From assembly GCF_009208565.1 (NCBI RefSeq), contig NZ_WFLK01000020.1, positions 1 to 57,902 on the forward strand: a DNA stretch of 57,902 bases, given 5' to 3'. Below the pieces are notes generated by a model. It worked only from the letters and a program-made list of their open reading frames with translations. It was not told where the DNA came from and ran no database searches. Below, one piece after another: positions 43,814-52,717 of the stretch. How positions within the stretch are numbered: the stretch's first letter is position 1; every line of letters begins with the position of its first letter. Source of the DNA: Janthinobacterium aquaticum (GTDB taxonomy: Bacteria > Pseudomonadota > Gammaproteobacteria > Burkholderiales > Burkholderiaceae_D). A program made the translations under genes and the position numbers.

Positions 43814-45355
43814 ATGCCACAGCTGCTTCCTTCCCTGCTGACCGCCGCCTTGCTGGCCTGCGCCATGCTGAGCGGCTGCGCCGCGGTTGCCGTCAAGCCT
43901 GAACACAGTGAGCCGGCCAGCCGGCAAAGCATCGCCATGCTCGAGCGTGTGACCTGGGGCATCAGTGGTGCCAGCGTGCGCCAGATGCAATCGCAGGGCT
44001 GGCAGCGTTATCTGCACGATCAGTTGCATCCTGGCAAGGCCGTGTTGCCGACGGAAGTCCAGGCGCAGATCGACGCCATGACCATCAGCCAGACGCCGAT
44101 GGCGCAACTGGTAACGGCCATGGAACAGCGCCGCAAGGACGCCGCTGCGGTGATGGACGATGGCGCCAAGCAGCAGGCGCAAAAAGACTATCAGCAGGAA
44201 CTGAACCGCCTGGCGCGCGAAGCGGCCACCCGTTCGCTATTGCTCGACGTCTATTCGCCAAACCAGCTGCAGCAGCAGATGAGCTGGTTCTGGCTCAACC
44301 ATTTCAGCGTGCACCAGGGCAAGCATAACCTGCGCGCCATGGTGGGCGACTATGAGGCCAATGCCATTGCACCGCATGCGCTGGGCAAGTTCCGCGACCT
44401 GCTGGCCGCCACCGTCCATCATCCGGCCATGCTGCGCTATCTGGACAATGAGGCCAATGCCGCCAAACGCATCAATGAAAACTATGCGCGTGAGTTGATG
44501 GAGCTGCATACGCTGGGCGTGGGCGGCGGCTACAGCCAGCAGGACGTGCAGGAGCTGGCGCGCATCCTGACCGGCGTGGGTGTGAATCTGGGTAGCGAGA
44601 CGCCGAAGGTCAAGCCGGCCCTGCAGGACCAGTACGTGCGGCGCGGCTTGTTCGAGTTCAATCCGAACCGCCATGATTATGGCGACAAGCAGTTTCTTGG
44701 CCAGCCCATCAAGGGGCGCGGCCTGGCTGAGCTCGATGAAGCGCTTGACCGCCTGAGCCGCAGTCCGGCCACCGCGCGCTTTATCAGCGGCAAGCTGGCG
44801 CAGTATTTTGTGGGCGACAATCCACCGCCCGATCTGGTGGCGCAAATGGCGCAGACGTTCGAGCGCAGCGACGGCATGATTGCCGACGTGCTGCAGACCA
44901 TGTTTGCCAGCGAACAGTTCAAGCAGACGCTGGGCCGCAAGTTCAAGGACCCTATGCATTATGTGGTGTCGGCCGTGCGCCTGGCCTATGACGACAAACC
45001 GATCCTGAACGCCGGCCCGATGCTGGGCTGGCTTTCGCGCATGGGCCAGCCGCTGTATGGCCGCCAGACGCCGGACGGCTACGCGCTGGCCGATACGGCC
45101 TGGGCCAGCCCCGGCCAGATGAACACGCGCTTTGAAATCGCCCGCACCATCGGCTCGGGCAGCGCCGGCCTGTTCAAGACCGAAGATGGGCAAGCGAAGG
45201 AAAAGCCGGCTTTTCCGCAGCTGGCCAGCGCCCTGTATTTCCAGGCGCTGCAGCCGACCCTGAGCGCCGCCACCCGCCAGGCGCTCGATCAGGCGGCCTC
45301 GCCGCAGGAATGGAACACCTTTTTGCTGTCGTCGCCGGAAATGATGCACCGCTAA
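43814..45355 (+). CDS. DUF1800 domain-containing lipoprotein
   Basis: A 513-residue exported protein with a lipobox-like leader (ACAMLSGC). The DUF1800 core is clear: MLERVTWGISGASVRQMQ, MSWFWLNHFSVHQGK, ENYARELMELHTLGVGGGYS and a C-terminal region around GPMLGWLSRMGQPLYGRQTP. It is followed 15 bp later by a DUF1501 gene; the two families are regularly paired, and their shared function is not established. GAGGA precedes the ATG. Confidence 0.93.
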   Translation: MPQLLPSLLTAALLACAMLSGCAAVAVKPEHSEPASRQSIAMLERVTWGISGASVRQMQSQGWQRYLHDQLHPGKAVLPTEVQAQIDAMTISQTPMAQLVTAMEQRRKDAAAVMDDGAKQQAQKDYQQELNRLAREAATRSLLLDVYSPNQLQQQMSWFWLNHFSVHQGKHNLRAMVGDYEANAIAPHALGKFRDLLAATVHHPAMLRYLDNEANAAKRINENYARELMELHTLGVGGGYSQQDVQELARILTGVGVNLGSETPKVKPALQDQYVRRGLFEFNPNRHDYGDKQFLGQPIKGRGLAELDEALDRLSRSPATARFISGKLAQYFVGDNPPPDLVAQMAQTFERSDGMIADVLQTMFASEQFKQTLGRKFKDPMHYVVSAVRLAYDDKPILNAGPMLGWLSRMGQPLYGRQTPDGYALADTAWASPGQMNTRFEIARTIGSGSAGLFKTEDGQAKEKPAFPQLASALYFQALQPTLSAATRQALDQAASPQEWNTFLLSSPEMMHR

Positions 45356-45370
45356 CTGCGAAGGAATACC

Positions 45371-46561
45371 ATGAAACGCCGAGACCTGCTGAAAGCGCTG
45401 GCCGCCGCGCCGCTATTGAGCCATGTCGGTACGCTGCTTGCTGCACCTGCAACCGACGCCAGGCTGCTGTTCGTGTTCCTGCGCGGTGGCTATGACGCCA
45501 ACAACCTGCTGGTGCCGACCGGCAGCGATTTTTACTATGCGTCGCGGCCCAATATCGCCATCCCGAAGCCGGGCCAGGAAAACGGCGCGCTGGCGCTCGA
45601 TGCCGACTGGGCGCTGCATCCGGCCCTGCGCGACAGTATCTATCCGATGTACCAGCGCGGCGAGGCGGCTTTTGTGCCGTTTGCCGGCACCAATGACCTC
45701 ACGCGCAGCCATTTCGAGACGCAAGATACGATCGAGCTGGGCCAGGCGCTGGAAGGGCGGCGCGATTTCCGCTCGGGCTTCCTGAACCGGCTGGTGCACA
45801 GTCTGAATGGTGACCGCACGCAGCTGGCGATGGCCTTTACCGACCAGCTGCCCTTGATTTTCCAGGGCAGCGCGCAGGTGCCCAACATGGCGCTGCGCTC
45901 GGTGGGCAAGGCCGGTATCGACGCGCGCCAGAGCCGCATTATCAGCGCCATGTATGCCGGCACGCCGCTGCAGCAGCCGGTGAAAGAGGGCTTTGTGGTG
46001 CGCGATGATGTGGCCAAAGGCCTGATCGGCGAGATGGCCAGCGCCAACCGCAACGCCATCAGCAGCAAGGGCTTCGAGCTCGAGGCGCAGCGCATCGCCC
46101 GCCTGATGCAGGACAAATACAATATCGGCTTTGTCGATGTGGGCGGCTGGGACACGCATGTGGGGCAGGGCGCAGCGCAGGGTTACCTGGCCGGGCGCTT
46201 CGAGGAGCTGGGGCGCGGCCTGGCCGCGTTTGCGCAGGAAATGGGCGACGAATGGCGCAATACGCTGGTGGTGGTGGTCAGCGAATTTGGCCGCACCTTC
46301 CGTGAAAACGGCAACCGCGGCACCGACCACGGCCACGCCAGCGTGTACTGGGTACTTGGCGGCGGGTTGCGCGGCAAGCAGGTGCTTGGTGAACAACTGG
46401 CGCTGACGCAGGCCAATCTGTTCCAGAACCGCGACATGCCGGTGCTCAATGAATACCGCGCCGTGCTGGGCGGCCTGCTGCAGCGCACCTTCAGCCTGAG
46501 CCCGGCACAGCTGCAGCAGGTGTTTGCCGGCGTCAAGCCGGTCGACTTGCGGCTGGTTTGA
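45371..46561 (+). CDS. DUF1501 domain-containing exported protein
   Basis: A 396-residue protein with a twin-arginine-like leader (MKRRDLLKALAAAPLL), so probably exported folded through Tat. Core motifs are LLFVFLRGGYDANNLLVP, DLTRSHFETQD, DVGGWDTHVGQG and VVVSEFGRTFRENGN, then GTDHGHA, resembling alkaline-phosphatase/sulfatase-superfamily metal sites. Operonic with the DUF1800 gene. AAGGAAT precedes the ATG. Confidence 0.93.
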   Translation: MKRRDLLKALAAAPLLSHVGTLLAAPATDARLLFVFLRGGYDANNLLVPTGSDFYYASRPNIAIPKPGQENGALALDADWALHPALRDSIYPMYQRGEAAFVPFAGTNDLTRSHFETQDTIELGQALEGRRDFRSGFLNRLVHSLNGDRTQLAMAFTDQLPLIFQGSAQVPNMALRSVGKAGIDARQSRIISAMYAGTPLQQPVKEGFVVRDDVAKGLIGEMASANRNAISSKGFELEAQRIARLMQDKYNIGFVDVGGWDTHVGQGAAQGYLAGRFEELGRGLAAFAQEMGDEWRNTLVVVVSEFGRTFRENGNRGTDHGHASVYWVLGGGLRGKQVLGEQLALTQANLFQNRDMPVLNEYRAVLGGLLQRTFSLSPAQLQQVFAGVKPVDLRLV

Positions 46562-46943
46562 GGGTTTTGCAACGCTGCTAACATGATGCGGCGCACGGTA
46601 GGTCGGATTAGCCTGGCACAGCCAGGCGTAATCCGACAACACCATAAGCGTCAACAATGTTGTCGGATTACGGCCCGAAGGGCCTAATCCGACCTACGCT
46701 GGTTTAGGTATTTTGCAATGCCTTTAACGTTATCTCGAGCGCGTGGTAGGCTGTGGGTTTGGTGCGAGCGGCGTCGTAGGTCGGATTAGCCGGGCCGCGC
46801 AGGCGTAGCGTAATCCGACGAATCAGCTGCGAAGATGTTGTCGGATTACGCCGTTCCGGCTAATCCGACCTACGTGTTTTCAGCAGTTTCCCTTGATTTG
46901 CCGGCATCAGGGTTCGACCCCTAAACGAATTAAATGGAGCGGT
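46562..46943. repeat. Intergenic region with palindromic repeat copies D (46598-46699) and E (46776-46874)
   Basis: Two full copies of the family fill this 382-bp gap. D has stems GCCTGG-CACA-CCAGGC and GGCCC-GAA-GGGCC; its linker is CACCATAAGCGTCAACAATG. E has an imperfect left stem (CGGGCCGCGCAGGCGTAGCG), the stem GCCG-TTC-CGGC on the right, and a diverged linker (GACGAATCAGCTGCGAAG). Both keep the 14-bp outer arms. The promoter of the AI-2E gene should lie after 46880. Confidence 0.88.
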
Positions 46944-48059
46944 ATGAGCGATACCCAGCGCGATATGGTTGGCGCCGGCTTTTCCCTGGCCCTGATCGGG
47001 CTGGCGGCGTTTGTGATGCAGCGGTTTTTTTTGCCGCTGGTGTGGGCGAGTATCCTGTGCGTGGCGACCTGGCCGCTGTTTTTGCGCATGCGCGCGGCGC
47101 TGGGCCAGCGTACGCTGCTGGCGTCGGCCTTGCTGACCGGCCTGTTTGCCTGCCTGTTTATCATTCCCGTGCTGCTGGCCGTTACCCAGGCGGCGCGCGA
47201 GGTGCCGGTGCTGGCCAACTTTCTGATGCGGGCCAATACCGAGGGCCTGCCGGTGCCGGCCTGGATATCGACCATACCGCTGGCCGGCAACAGCATTGAT
47301 GACTGGTGGCAAGCCACGCTGAGCCAGCCGCACGGCCTCGCCCATTTGCTGGCCGGCAGCGCTGCCGGCGGCTTTCATTCTGCGCGCGACATGCTTAAAA
47401 TCCTCGGCGCCGACATGGCGCACCGGCTGGTCGACTTCGGCCTGGCCTTTTTGTGCCTGTTTTTCTTCTACAAGGATGGCGAAGCGCTGACGCGCCAGAT
47501 CGGGCGCATCGGCAGCAACTACCTGCGCCCCGAGCGCTGGGGCCGTTATGCACAGAAAGTGCCGACCTCGATCCGCGCCACCGTCAACGGCCTGGTGCTG
47601 GTCGGCCTGGGCGAAGGCGTGCTGATCGGCATCGCCTACGCGATTGCCGGCCTGCCGTCACCGGTGCTGTGGGCGTTTGCCACGGGCATACTGGCCATTA
47701 TTCCGTTTGGCGCGCCGCTGGCCTACGTCTGCGCGGCCGCCGTGCTGGTGGTGCAGGGCAGCCTGGCGGGCGCCGTTGGTGTGGCGGTGTGGGGTACTTT
47801 GGTGCTGGCGGTGGCCGATCACCTGATACGCCCCGGCATCATCGGCAACGCGACCCGTCTGCCGTTTCTGGCCGTACTGTTCGGTATTCTGGGCGGCGTG
47901 GAAACGCTGGGCCTGGTGGGCCTGTTTATCGGCCCGGTGGTGATGGTGCTGTTTGTGACCTTGTGGCATGAGGCCTATGGCTGCTCCCCCGTGCCGGCAG
48001 AAGCCGCCAGCCTTGACGCAACACCTGCCAGCCAGGCCACGGCGCCACGGGCACAGTAA
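46944..48059 (+). CDS. AI-2E family transporter (YdiK/PerM type)
   Basis: A 371-residue polytopic permease. It has an N-terminal hairpin of membrane segments, a soluble middle part, then the family pattern GLVLVGLGEGVLIGIAYAI, IIPFGAPLAYVCAA and VADHLIRPGIIGNATRLPFL, GLFIGPVVMVL. The name comes from one member; the substrate is usually unknown. ATG at 46944 with TGGAGC 4 bp upstream. Confidence 0.92.
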   Translation: MSDTQRDMVGAGFSLALIGLAAFVMQRFFLPLVWASILCVATWPLFLRMRAALGQRTLLASALLTGLFACLFIIPVLLAVTQAAREVPVLANFLMRANTEGLPVPAWISTIPLAGNSIDDWWQATLSQPHGLAHLLAGSAAGGFHSARDMLKILGADMAHRLVDFGLAFLCLFFFYKDGEALTRQIGRIGSNYLRPERWGRYAQKVPTSIRATVNGLVLVGLGEGVLIGIAYAIAGLPSPVLWAFATGILAIIPFGAPLAYVCAAAVLVVQGSLAGAVGVAVWGTLVLAVADHLIRPGIIGNATRLPFLAVLFGILGGVETLGLVGLFIGPVVMVLFVTLWHEAYGCSPVPAEAASLDATPASQATAPRAQ

Positions 48060-48067
48060 TGAGGGGT

Positions 48068-48088
48068 TGGCCAGGCATTGCCTGGCCA
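48068..48088. terminator. Strong hairpin after the AI-2E gene
   Basis: A perfect 9-bp stem TGGCCAGGC/GCCTGGCCA with an ATT loop, 9 bp after the stop codon. No T tract follows. A second hairpin, AGGAACT-ATCGCC-AGTTCCT (48121-48140), touches the stop codon of the opposing 74-aa gene. Confidence 0.6.
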
Positions 48089-48138
48089 GTACTGTGTTCC
48101 GCAAGCAGCCGTGGCCGGCCAGGAACTATCGCCAGTTC

Positions 48139-48363
48139 CTAGTGCGCCTTGGACAGGATCAGCAGCCAGCGGCGCAGCAGCAGCACTTCAACATAGCCGG
48201 GCTCGACACCCGTGCCGCACTCGATCAAGGGATTGACTGCGTAGTAACGCTTGCGAAAGTCACGGCAGACGAGGATTTCGCGCTTGCCCATGCGCAGCAG
48301 GAAGGAGCTAGGTGCATACTCCAGACCGAAACGTGGGCCAAAACCGCTATTCAATGTTGCCAT
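48139..48363 (-). CDS. Unknown 74-aa protein downstream of LexA-type boxes
   Basis: I do not recognise this protein. It has a good ribosome site (AAAGGA, 6 bp before the ATG). The sequence is basic and aromatic (FGPRFGLEYAPSSFLLRMGK, CRDFRKRYYAVNPLIECG) and ends with a hydrophobic Leu/Trp segment (YVEVLLLRRWLLILSKAH), which might contact a membrane. There is no signal peptide. Its start lies 51 bp from two LexA-type boxes, so it may be induced by DNA damage. A candidate -10 (TATTCT on the minus strand) lies near 48403-48408. Confidence 0.75.
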   Translation of the reverse strand: MATLNSGFGPRFGLEYAPSSFLLRMGKREILVCRDFRKRYYAVNPLIECGTGVEPGYVEVLLLRRWLLILSKAH

Positions 48364-48414
48364 GACAATTCCTTTGAGGGAGATGTGTTGAACGAGTCAT
48401 CAGAATAGCACAAC

Positions 48415-48453
48415 TACTGTATGAAAACACAGTTACTGTACGAATAAACAGTA
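48415..48453. promoter_or_regulatory. Two tandem LexA (SOS) boxes
   Basis: TACTGTATGAAAACACAGTT at 48415-48434 and TACTGTACGAATAAACAGTA at 48434-48453 both fit CTGT-N8-ACAG, the LexA consensus of gamma- and betaproteobacteria. The second is symmetric to TACTGT/ACAGTA. They share one base, so they are spaced 19 bp apart. They lie between the 74-aa gene (left) and the PAP2 operon (right). Confidence 0.85.
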
Positions 48454-48509
48454 TTTTTCCGCTGATGTGGTTTTTTCATCAGTGGTTCTCAAACCAGGGA
48501 GTTTTCAGT

Positions 48510-49259
48510 TTGCAGCAAAAAAATGACATGGGAATGACCCACGGCCTGCTGGGCAAGCTGCGCCGTTTTATCGAAGCGCGCCTGTCGCCCGAGGGCGAAC
48601 TGGGCCTGCATATGACGGTGGGCGTGGCGTTGATGCTGGTCGCCATCGTGGTCTTCCACGAGCTTGCCGAGGCCGTCATGGGAGCCGAACAGATCACGGT
48701 GATCGACCTGCAGGTGGCCAACTGGTTCAATCAAAACGCCGTGCCGTGGATCACCAGCTGCCTGCTGGTGATCACGCATATACATGGGGTGATCGGCGCC
48801 ATTACGCTGGCCTGCCTGTTCGCCTGGTATCTGCATCGCCGGAGGGCGCATTACTGGCTGTTAACACTGGTGATCACCATGCCGGGCGTCATGATTCTGA
48901 ACGTCCTGCTAAAGTATGTTTTCGGACGCGCGCGCCCCAGTTTCGAGACGCCGCTGCTGCAGGCGCTCAGCACCTACAGCTTTCCCAGCGGCCATACGGC
49001 CACCGCCACGGCGCTGTATGGCATCCTGGGCGCCTACCTGGTGTGCCAGACGCAGCCAGGCCAGTGGAGCCGGCGCGTCGCCATCGTGGCGGGCGCTTTC
49101 CTGATGGCGGTGCTGGTTGGTTTCAGCCGCATCTACCTGGGCGCGCATTATCTGAGCGATGTGCTGGCGGCGATGGCGGAAAGCTGTGGCTGGCTGGCGA
49201 TCTGCATTGCGGGCGTATCGACCCTGCGCCGGCGCAGGGCGGTGCGGCAAGACCAATAA
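48510..49259 (+). CDS. PAP2 family membrane phosphatase
   Basis: A protein of about 249 residues with six membrane segments and the three PAP2 active-site motifs: KYVFGRARPS, YSFPSGHTA and SRIYLGAHYLSD. Such enzymes remove phosphate from lipids such as phosphatidic acid or undecaprenyl pyrophosphate. The open frame begins at 48465, but TTG at 48510 has GGGAG 8 bp upstream; ATGs at 48528 and 48534 are also possible. It is first in a run with a lipid kinase and a phosphoesterase, and lies beside two LexA-type boxes. Confidence 0.88.
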   Translation: MQQKNDMGMTHGLLGKLRRFIEARLSPEGELGLHMTVGVALMLVAIVVFHELAEAVMGAEQITVIDLQVANWFNQNAVPWITSCLLVITHIHGVIGAITLACLFAWYLHRRRAHYWLLTLVITMPGVMILNVLLKYVFGRARPSFETPLLQALSTYSFPSGHTATATALYGILGAYLVCQTQPGQWSRRVAIVAGAFLMAVLVGFSRIYLGAHYLSDVLAAMAESCGWLAICIAGVSTLRRRRAVRQDQ

Positions 49260-49274
49260 AAAAAGGGGAGTATC

Positions 49275-50195
49275 CTGGGCGCCAACAAGATCGCAGTGAT
49301 TATCAATGCCGGTGCCGGCTGCGGTTATGCATCGGACTGGGCGCAGCAGCTTGAAGTGAGCTTTGCCGGCGTCGGCCTCGATGCCGATATCACGCTCGCT
49401 GCCAGCGGCGAGGAAATGATTGCCACGGCGCAGGCTGCCGTCAAGCGCGGCGCGCCGATCGTGGTCGCTGGCGGCGGCGACGGTACCATCAATGCGGTCG
49501 CCTCGGTGGTGGTGGGCAGCGGCGTGCATTTCGGCGTGCTGCCGCTGGGCACGCTCAACCACTTTGCCAAGGACCTCGCTATTCCGCTCGAGCTCGAAGC
49601 GGCGATTGCCAACGTGGCCACCGGCACGCCGGTCAAGGTCGATGTGGGCGAAGTGAACGGGCGCATCTTTCTCAATAACTCCAGTTTGGGCCTGTACCCC
49701 GATATCGTGCGCGACCGCGAAAAGCAGCAACGTCGCCTGGGACGCGGCAAATGGCTGGCGTTCAGCTGGGCGCTGGTGGCGGCGCTGCGCCGCTACCCGT
49801 TTCTCAATGTGCAGCTCAAGCTCAACGACAAAGTGCATGCGCGGCGTACGCCGTTCGTGTTTATCGGCAATAACGAATACCTGATGGAGGGCTTGAATAT
49901 CGGCGAGCGCGAGCGCCTCGATGGCGGCAAGCTGAGCTTGTACGTGGCTCAGCGTCCGGGCCGGTGGGGCCTGTTGCGCCTGGCGCTGCATGCGCTGTTT
50001 GGCAAGCTCAGCCAGGCTAGGGATTTCGATGTGCTGACCACTGATGACATGGAAATCGCCACCCGCCACCGCCGCCTGCGCGTGGCCACCGATGGCGAAG
50101 TCACCGTCATGAATACACCGCTGCATTATCGCCTGCGCGCTGCCGCGCTGGACGTGATTGTTCCCTTACCCATTACAACCCCAACGGAGGCCTGA
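49275..50195 (+). CDS. Diacylglycerol kinase-family lipid kinase
   Basis: A DAGK catalytic-domain protein of about 306 residues. Motifs are VIINAGAGCGYAS, the nucleotide-binding VVAGGGDGTINAVASV and LPLGTLNHFAKDL, and NNSSLGLYPDIVR. The first standard start is GTG at 49296, but this lies 25 bp from the AGGGGAG site (49264-49270) and cuts into the first strand. CTG at 49275 has good spacing and restores GANKIAV, so an unusual start is likely. It begins 15 bp after the PAP2 stop and runs into the phosphoesterase with no gap. Confidence 0.85.
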   Translation: MGANKIAVIINAGAGCGYASDWAQQLEVSFAGVGLDADITLAASGEEMIATAQAAVKRGAPIVVAGGGDGTINAVASVVVGSGVHFGVLPLGTLNHFAKDLAIPLELEAAIANVATGTPVKVDVGEVNGRIFLNNSSLGLYPDIVRDREKQQRRLGRGKWLAFSWALVAALRRYPFLNVQLKLNDKVHARRTPFVFIGNNEYLMEGLNIGERERLDGGKLSLYVAQRPGRWGLLRLALHALFGKLSQARDFDVLTTDDMEIATRHRRLRVATDGEVTVMNTPLHYRLRAAALDVIVPLPITTPTEA

Positions 50196-51014
50196 ATGCG
50201 CACCATCGTCCATCTTTCAGACCTGCATTTTGGCAAGGTCGACCAGCAATTGCTGGCGCCCTTGCGCAAGCTGGTCGACCAGCTCGAACCCCACGTGGTG
50301 GTGGTCTCGGGCGACCTGACGCAGCGCGCGCGCAGCGCCGAATTCAAGGACGCGCGCGGTTTTCTCGATCATCTGCCGGGGCCGCAAATTATCGTGCCTG
50401 GCAACCATGACGTGCCGCTGTATAACATCTTCAGCCGCTTCCTGACGCCGCTGGTCAAGTACCAGCGCTATGTGACCGACGATCTGTCGCCCGAATACAT
50501 CGATGATGAAGTCGCTGTGCTGGGCATTAATACGGCGCGCTCGCTGACGTTCAAGGACGGGCGCATCAGCCATGAGCAGATTGCCGCGCTGCGCGCGCGC
50601 CTGGCAGCCTTGCCCGAAGGGCTCACGCGGATTATCGTCACGCATCATCCGTTCGACTTGCCCGAGAATTTCGACAAGGACGACCTGGTCGACCGCGCGC
50701 CGCAGGCACTGCAGATGTTTTCCGAATGCGGCGTGGACCTGCTGCTGGCCGGCCACCTGCATGCTAGCGTGGCCGGCAACACCTCGCGGCGCTACAAGAT
50801 CGACGGCTATGCCGCGCTGATGGTGCAGGCGGGCACGGCCACCTCCACGCGCGGACGCGGCGAATCGAACTCCTTCAATGTGCTCAAAGTGGAGAACAGC
50901 GCGATCCGCGTCGAGCGCTACAGCTGGAATGAGGAGCGTGCCGACTTCGAGAAAGTCAGCACCGAAGCGTTCGAGCGGCGCGGCGGGGTCTGGGCCAGCA
51001 CGCGGCCGCTCTAG
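50196..51014 (+). CDS. Calcineurin-like metallophosphoesterase
   Basis: A 272-residue phosphoesterase with all metal-site blocks: LSDLHFGK, VSGDLTQRA, VPGNHD, VTHHPFD and LAGHLHAS. The ATG directly follows the lipid kinase stop codon, with CGGAGG 5 bp upstream inside the kinase gene. The order PAP2, lipid kinase, phosphoesterase suggests a phospholipid or polyprenyl-phosphate recycling unit; this is inference. Confidence 0.92.
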   Translation: MRTIVHLSDLHFGKVDQQLLAPLRKLVDQLEPHVVVVSGDLTQRARSAEFKDARGFLDHLPGPQIIVPGNHDVPLYNIFSRFLTPLVKYQRYVTDDLSPEYIDDEVAVLGINTARSLTFKDGRISHEQIAALRARLAALPEGLTRIIVTHHPFDLPENFDKDDLVDRAPQALQMFSECGVDLLLAGHLHASVAGNTSRRYKIDGYAALMVQAGTATSTRGRGESNSFNVLKVENSAIRVERYSWNEERADFEKVSTEAFERRGGVWASTRPL

Positions 51015-51024
51015 CTGGCAGCGC

Positions 51025-52644
51025 CTAGCGCACCGTCACGAACACCGGGTTGGAGTAAAACCACAGGCTGCGGTAGTTGCGGTCATTGATGTCGTTGAAG
51101 CGCTGGGCGTTATCGACGGTCGAGGTGCGCTGGTCGGCCAGCGGCTCGCCGTTCTGCGTCAGGCCGGCCACGTCCGTACCCAGATTGGTGCCGCGCAGGC
51201 GGAAATACTGGTTCTTGCTGGCCGTGGTCTCGAACGTCACACGGTAATAGCCTTCGGCATCGACCTTCCAGTCGGCGCTGGTAAAGCGCTTCACCACACG
51301 CGTGCTGCTGTTGGTGTCGACGGCATAGGCGCTGCTGCCCGGCGTGGCGCGCGCGCCCACGTCGCCGACGATCAGGTCGACATGGTCGACTACCGGCTTG
51401 ACGCTGGCGCCCAAGCCGCTGTCGACCGGCTTCTCATAGTTGTTTTTGGCAGGGCTCTTGAAACGGATGGTGACAGTGATCTTCTCGCCGCTGGCGACCG
51501 CCAGTTCGTCGCCCATGCCCTTGCGCGTGCTGTTGGCAACCAGGTTGAAGTCGAGCGCATTGATCAGGTCGCCATACACGGAAAACATCTTGCCCGAACG
51601 CAGGCCCTGCAGCAGATCCTTGGCCGTCGGCGTGCCTTGCGCGCTGTTGAATACATAGTTTTTCGCGTATTCGCCAGGGAAGTAGCCGCTGCTGTTGGCG
51701 CCGACTATCTTGAAGTGGGTGTCCGAATCGGTCAGGTTCCAGATGCGCCGGCCTTCACCCAGCAGCGCGTCCCAGGTGCCGCCGAGCTTGGCGACGATCT
51801 GGTCCACGCCGCCATAGGTGCGCAGGGCCGCGTTGTCCGGCGTATAGGCAGCCGTGTAGCCGCCGCGGTCCGGCTCCATCTGGTTGCCGACCATGCCTTC
51901 AATGGCGAACATGATGTTGGGCGCCAGGTCGTGGAAGCTGCGCAGGTCGGCAATGGTGTAGCTGCCCTTGTTGCGCGACGGATGGTTGATCACCGCGTAG
52001 CTGGTCTCGGGGTAGTTGGTTTTCAGCCAGGCAATCGCCTTGAGCGCATCGTCGGCGCTGGCGTTGTAGCGCGCTGCGCCATATTTGGCTTTCCAGGCGG
52101 CCACGTCGGCCGCATCGAACATCGATGCGTCGCGGTTGGTAAAAAGGTACTCGAATTCCTTCATGCCGCGCGTGCTGGTAGCGAGCTTGTCGGTGCCCTC
52201 GAACAGGCCCACGCCGATATGGTCGTGGGTCGGCATATCCCATTCGAAGCCCGAGAAAATCAGCTTGTTGGCATAGGTGCCGCCCGCCTGCAGCGCTTGC
52301 ACGCGCGCGATTTCATAGCGCTCGGCGCCGAGCGACATCGGGATGGAGGCCGGCAGCGTCACGCCTTTTTCATCGCGGGTCGATACGCGCAGATGGTTGG
52401 AGATGGCCATCCAGTCCAGGCCGTAGGTGGTAAAGGCCTTGCTGAGAATTTTGTCGAGCGTCTGGCTGGCATCGGCGTCGGCCGACTGGGTGGTATGGGT
52501 GTGCAGGTCGCCGGCGATCCAGCGGCCGCCCTCTGGTGGAGGCGTGGTGTCGCTGCCGCCGCAGGCGGCAACGCCGGCCAGCACGAGGGCAATGGCAGCT
52601 GGAATCATCAGAAGGCGTGGGGTCAGTTTCTTGTTCAACATCAT
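51025..52644 (-). CDS. PHP/CehA-McbA family metallohydrolase, lipoprotein
   Basis: A protein of about 539 residues with a lipoprotein leader (IALVLAGVAAC). Metal-binding motifs of the PHP/amidohydrolase type are visible: GDLHTHTTQSADADAS, WMAISNHL, GFEWDMPTHDHIGV, AVINHPSR and a final LTDSDTH. CehA/McbA relatives hydrolyse carbamate esters or phosphoesters; the substrate here is unknown. ATGs at 52644 and 52641 (MMLNKKLTPR) fit the leader; the frame begins at 52686. Convergent with the phosphoesterase gene. Confidence 0.85.
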   Translation of the reverse strand: MMLNKKLTPRLLMIPAAIALVLAGVAACGGSDTTPPPEGGRWIAGDLHTHTTQSADADASQTLDKILSKAFTTYGLDWMAISNHLRVSTRDEKGVTLPASIPMSLGAERYEIARVQALQAGGTYANKLIFSGFEWDMPTHDHIGVGLFEGTDKLATSTRGMKEFEYLFTNRDASMFDAADVAAWKAKYGAARYNASADDALKAIAWLKTNYPETSYAVINHPSRNKGSYTIADLRSFHDLAPNIMFAIEGMVGNQMEPDRGGYTAAYTPDNAALRTYGGVDQIVAKLGGTWDALLGEGRRIWNLTDSDTHFKIVGANSSGYFPGEYAKNYVFNSAQGTPTAKDLLQGLRSGKMFSVYGDLINALDFNLVANSTRKGMGDELAVASGEKITVTIRFKSPAKNNYEKPVDSGLGASVKPVVDHVDLIVGDVGARATPGSSAYAVDTNSSTRVVKRFTSADWKVDAEGYYRVTFETTASKNQYFRLRGTNLGTDVAGLTQNGEPLADQRTSTVDNAQRFNDINDRNYRSLWFYSNPVFVTVR

Positions 52645-52717
52645 GGTGGCATCAAGGCGTGGCTGGAAAGGCCTGCACGATAACAATTATCTGTTACGCC
52701 CTGATGACAACCAGTCT

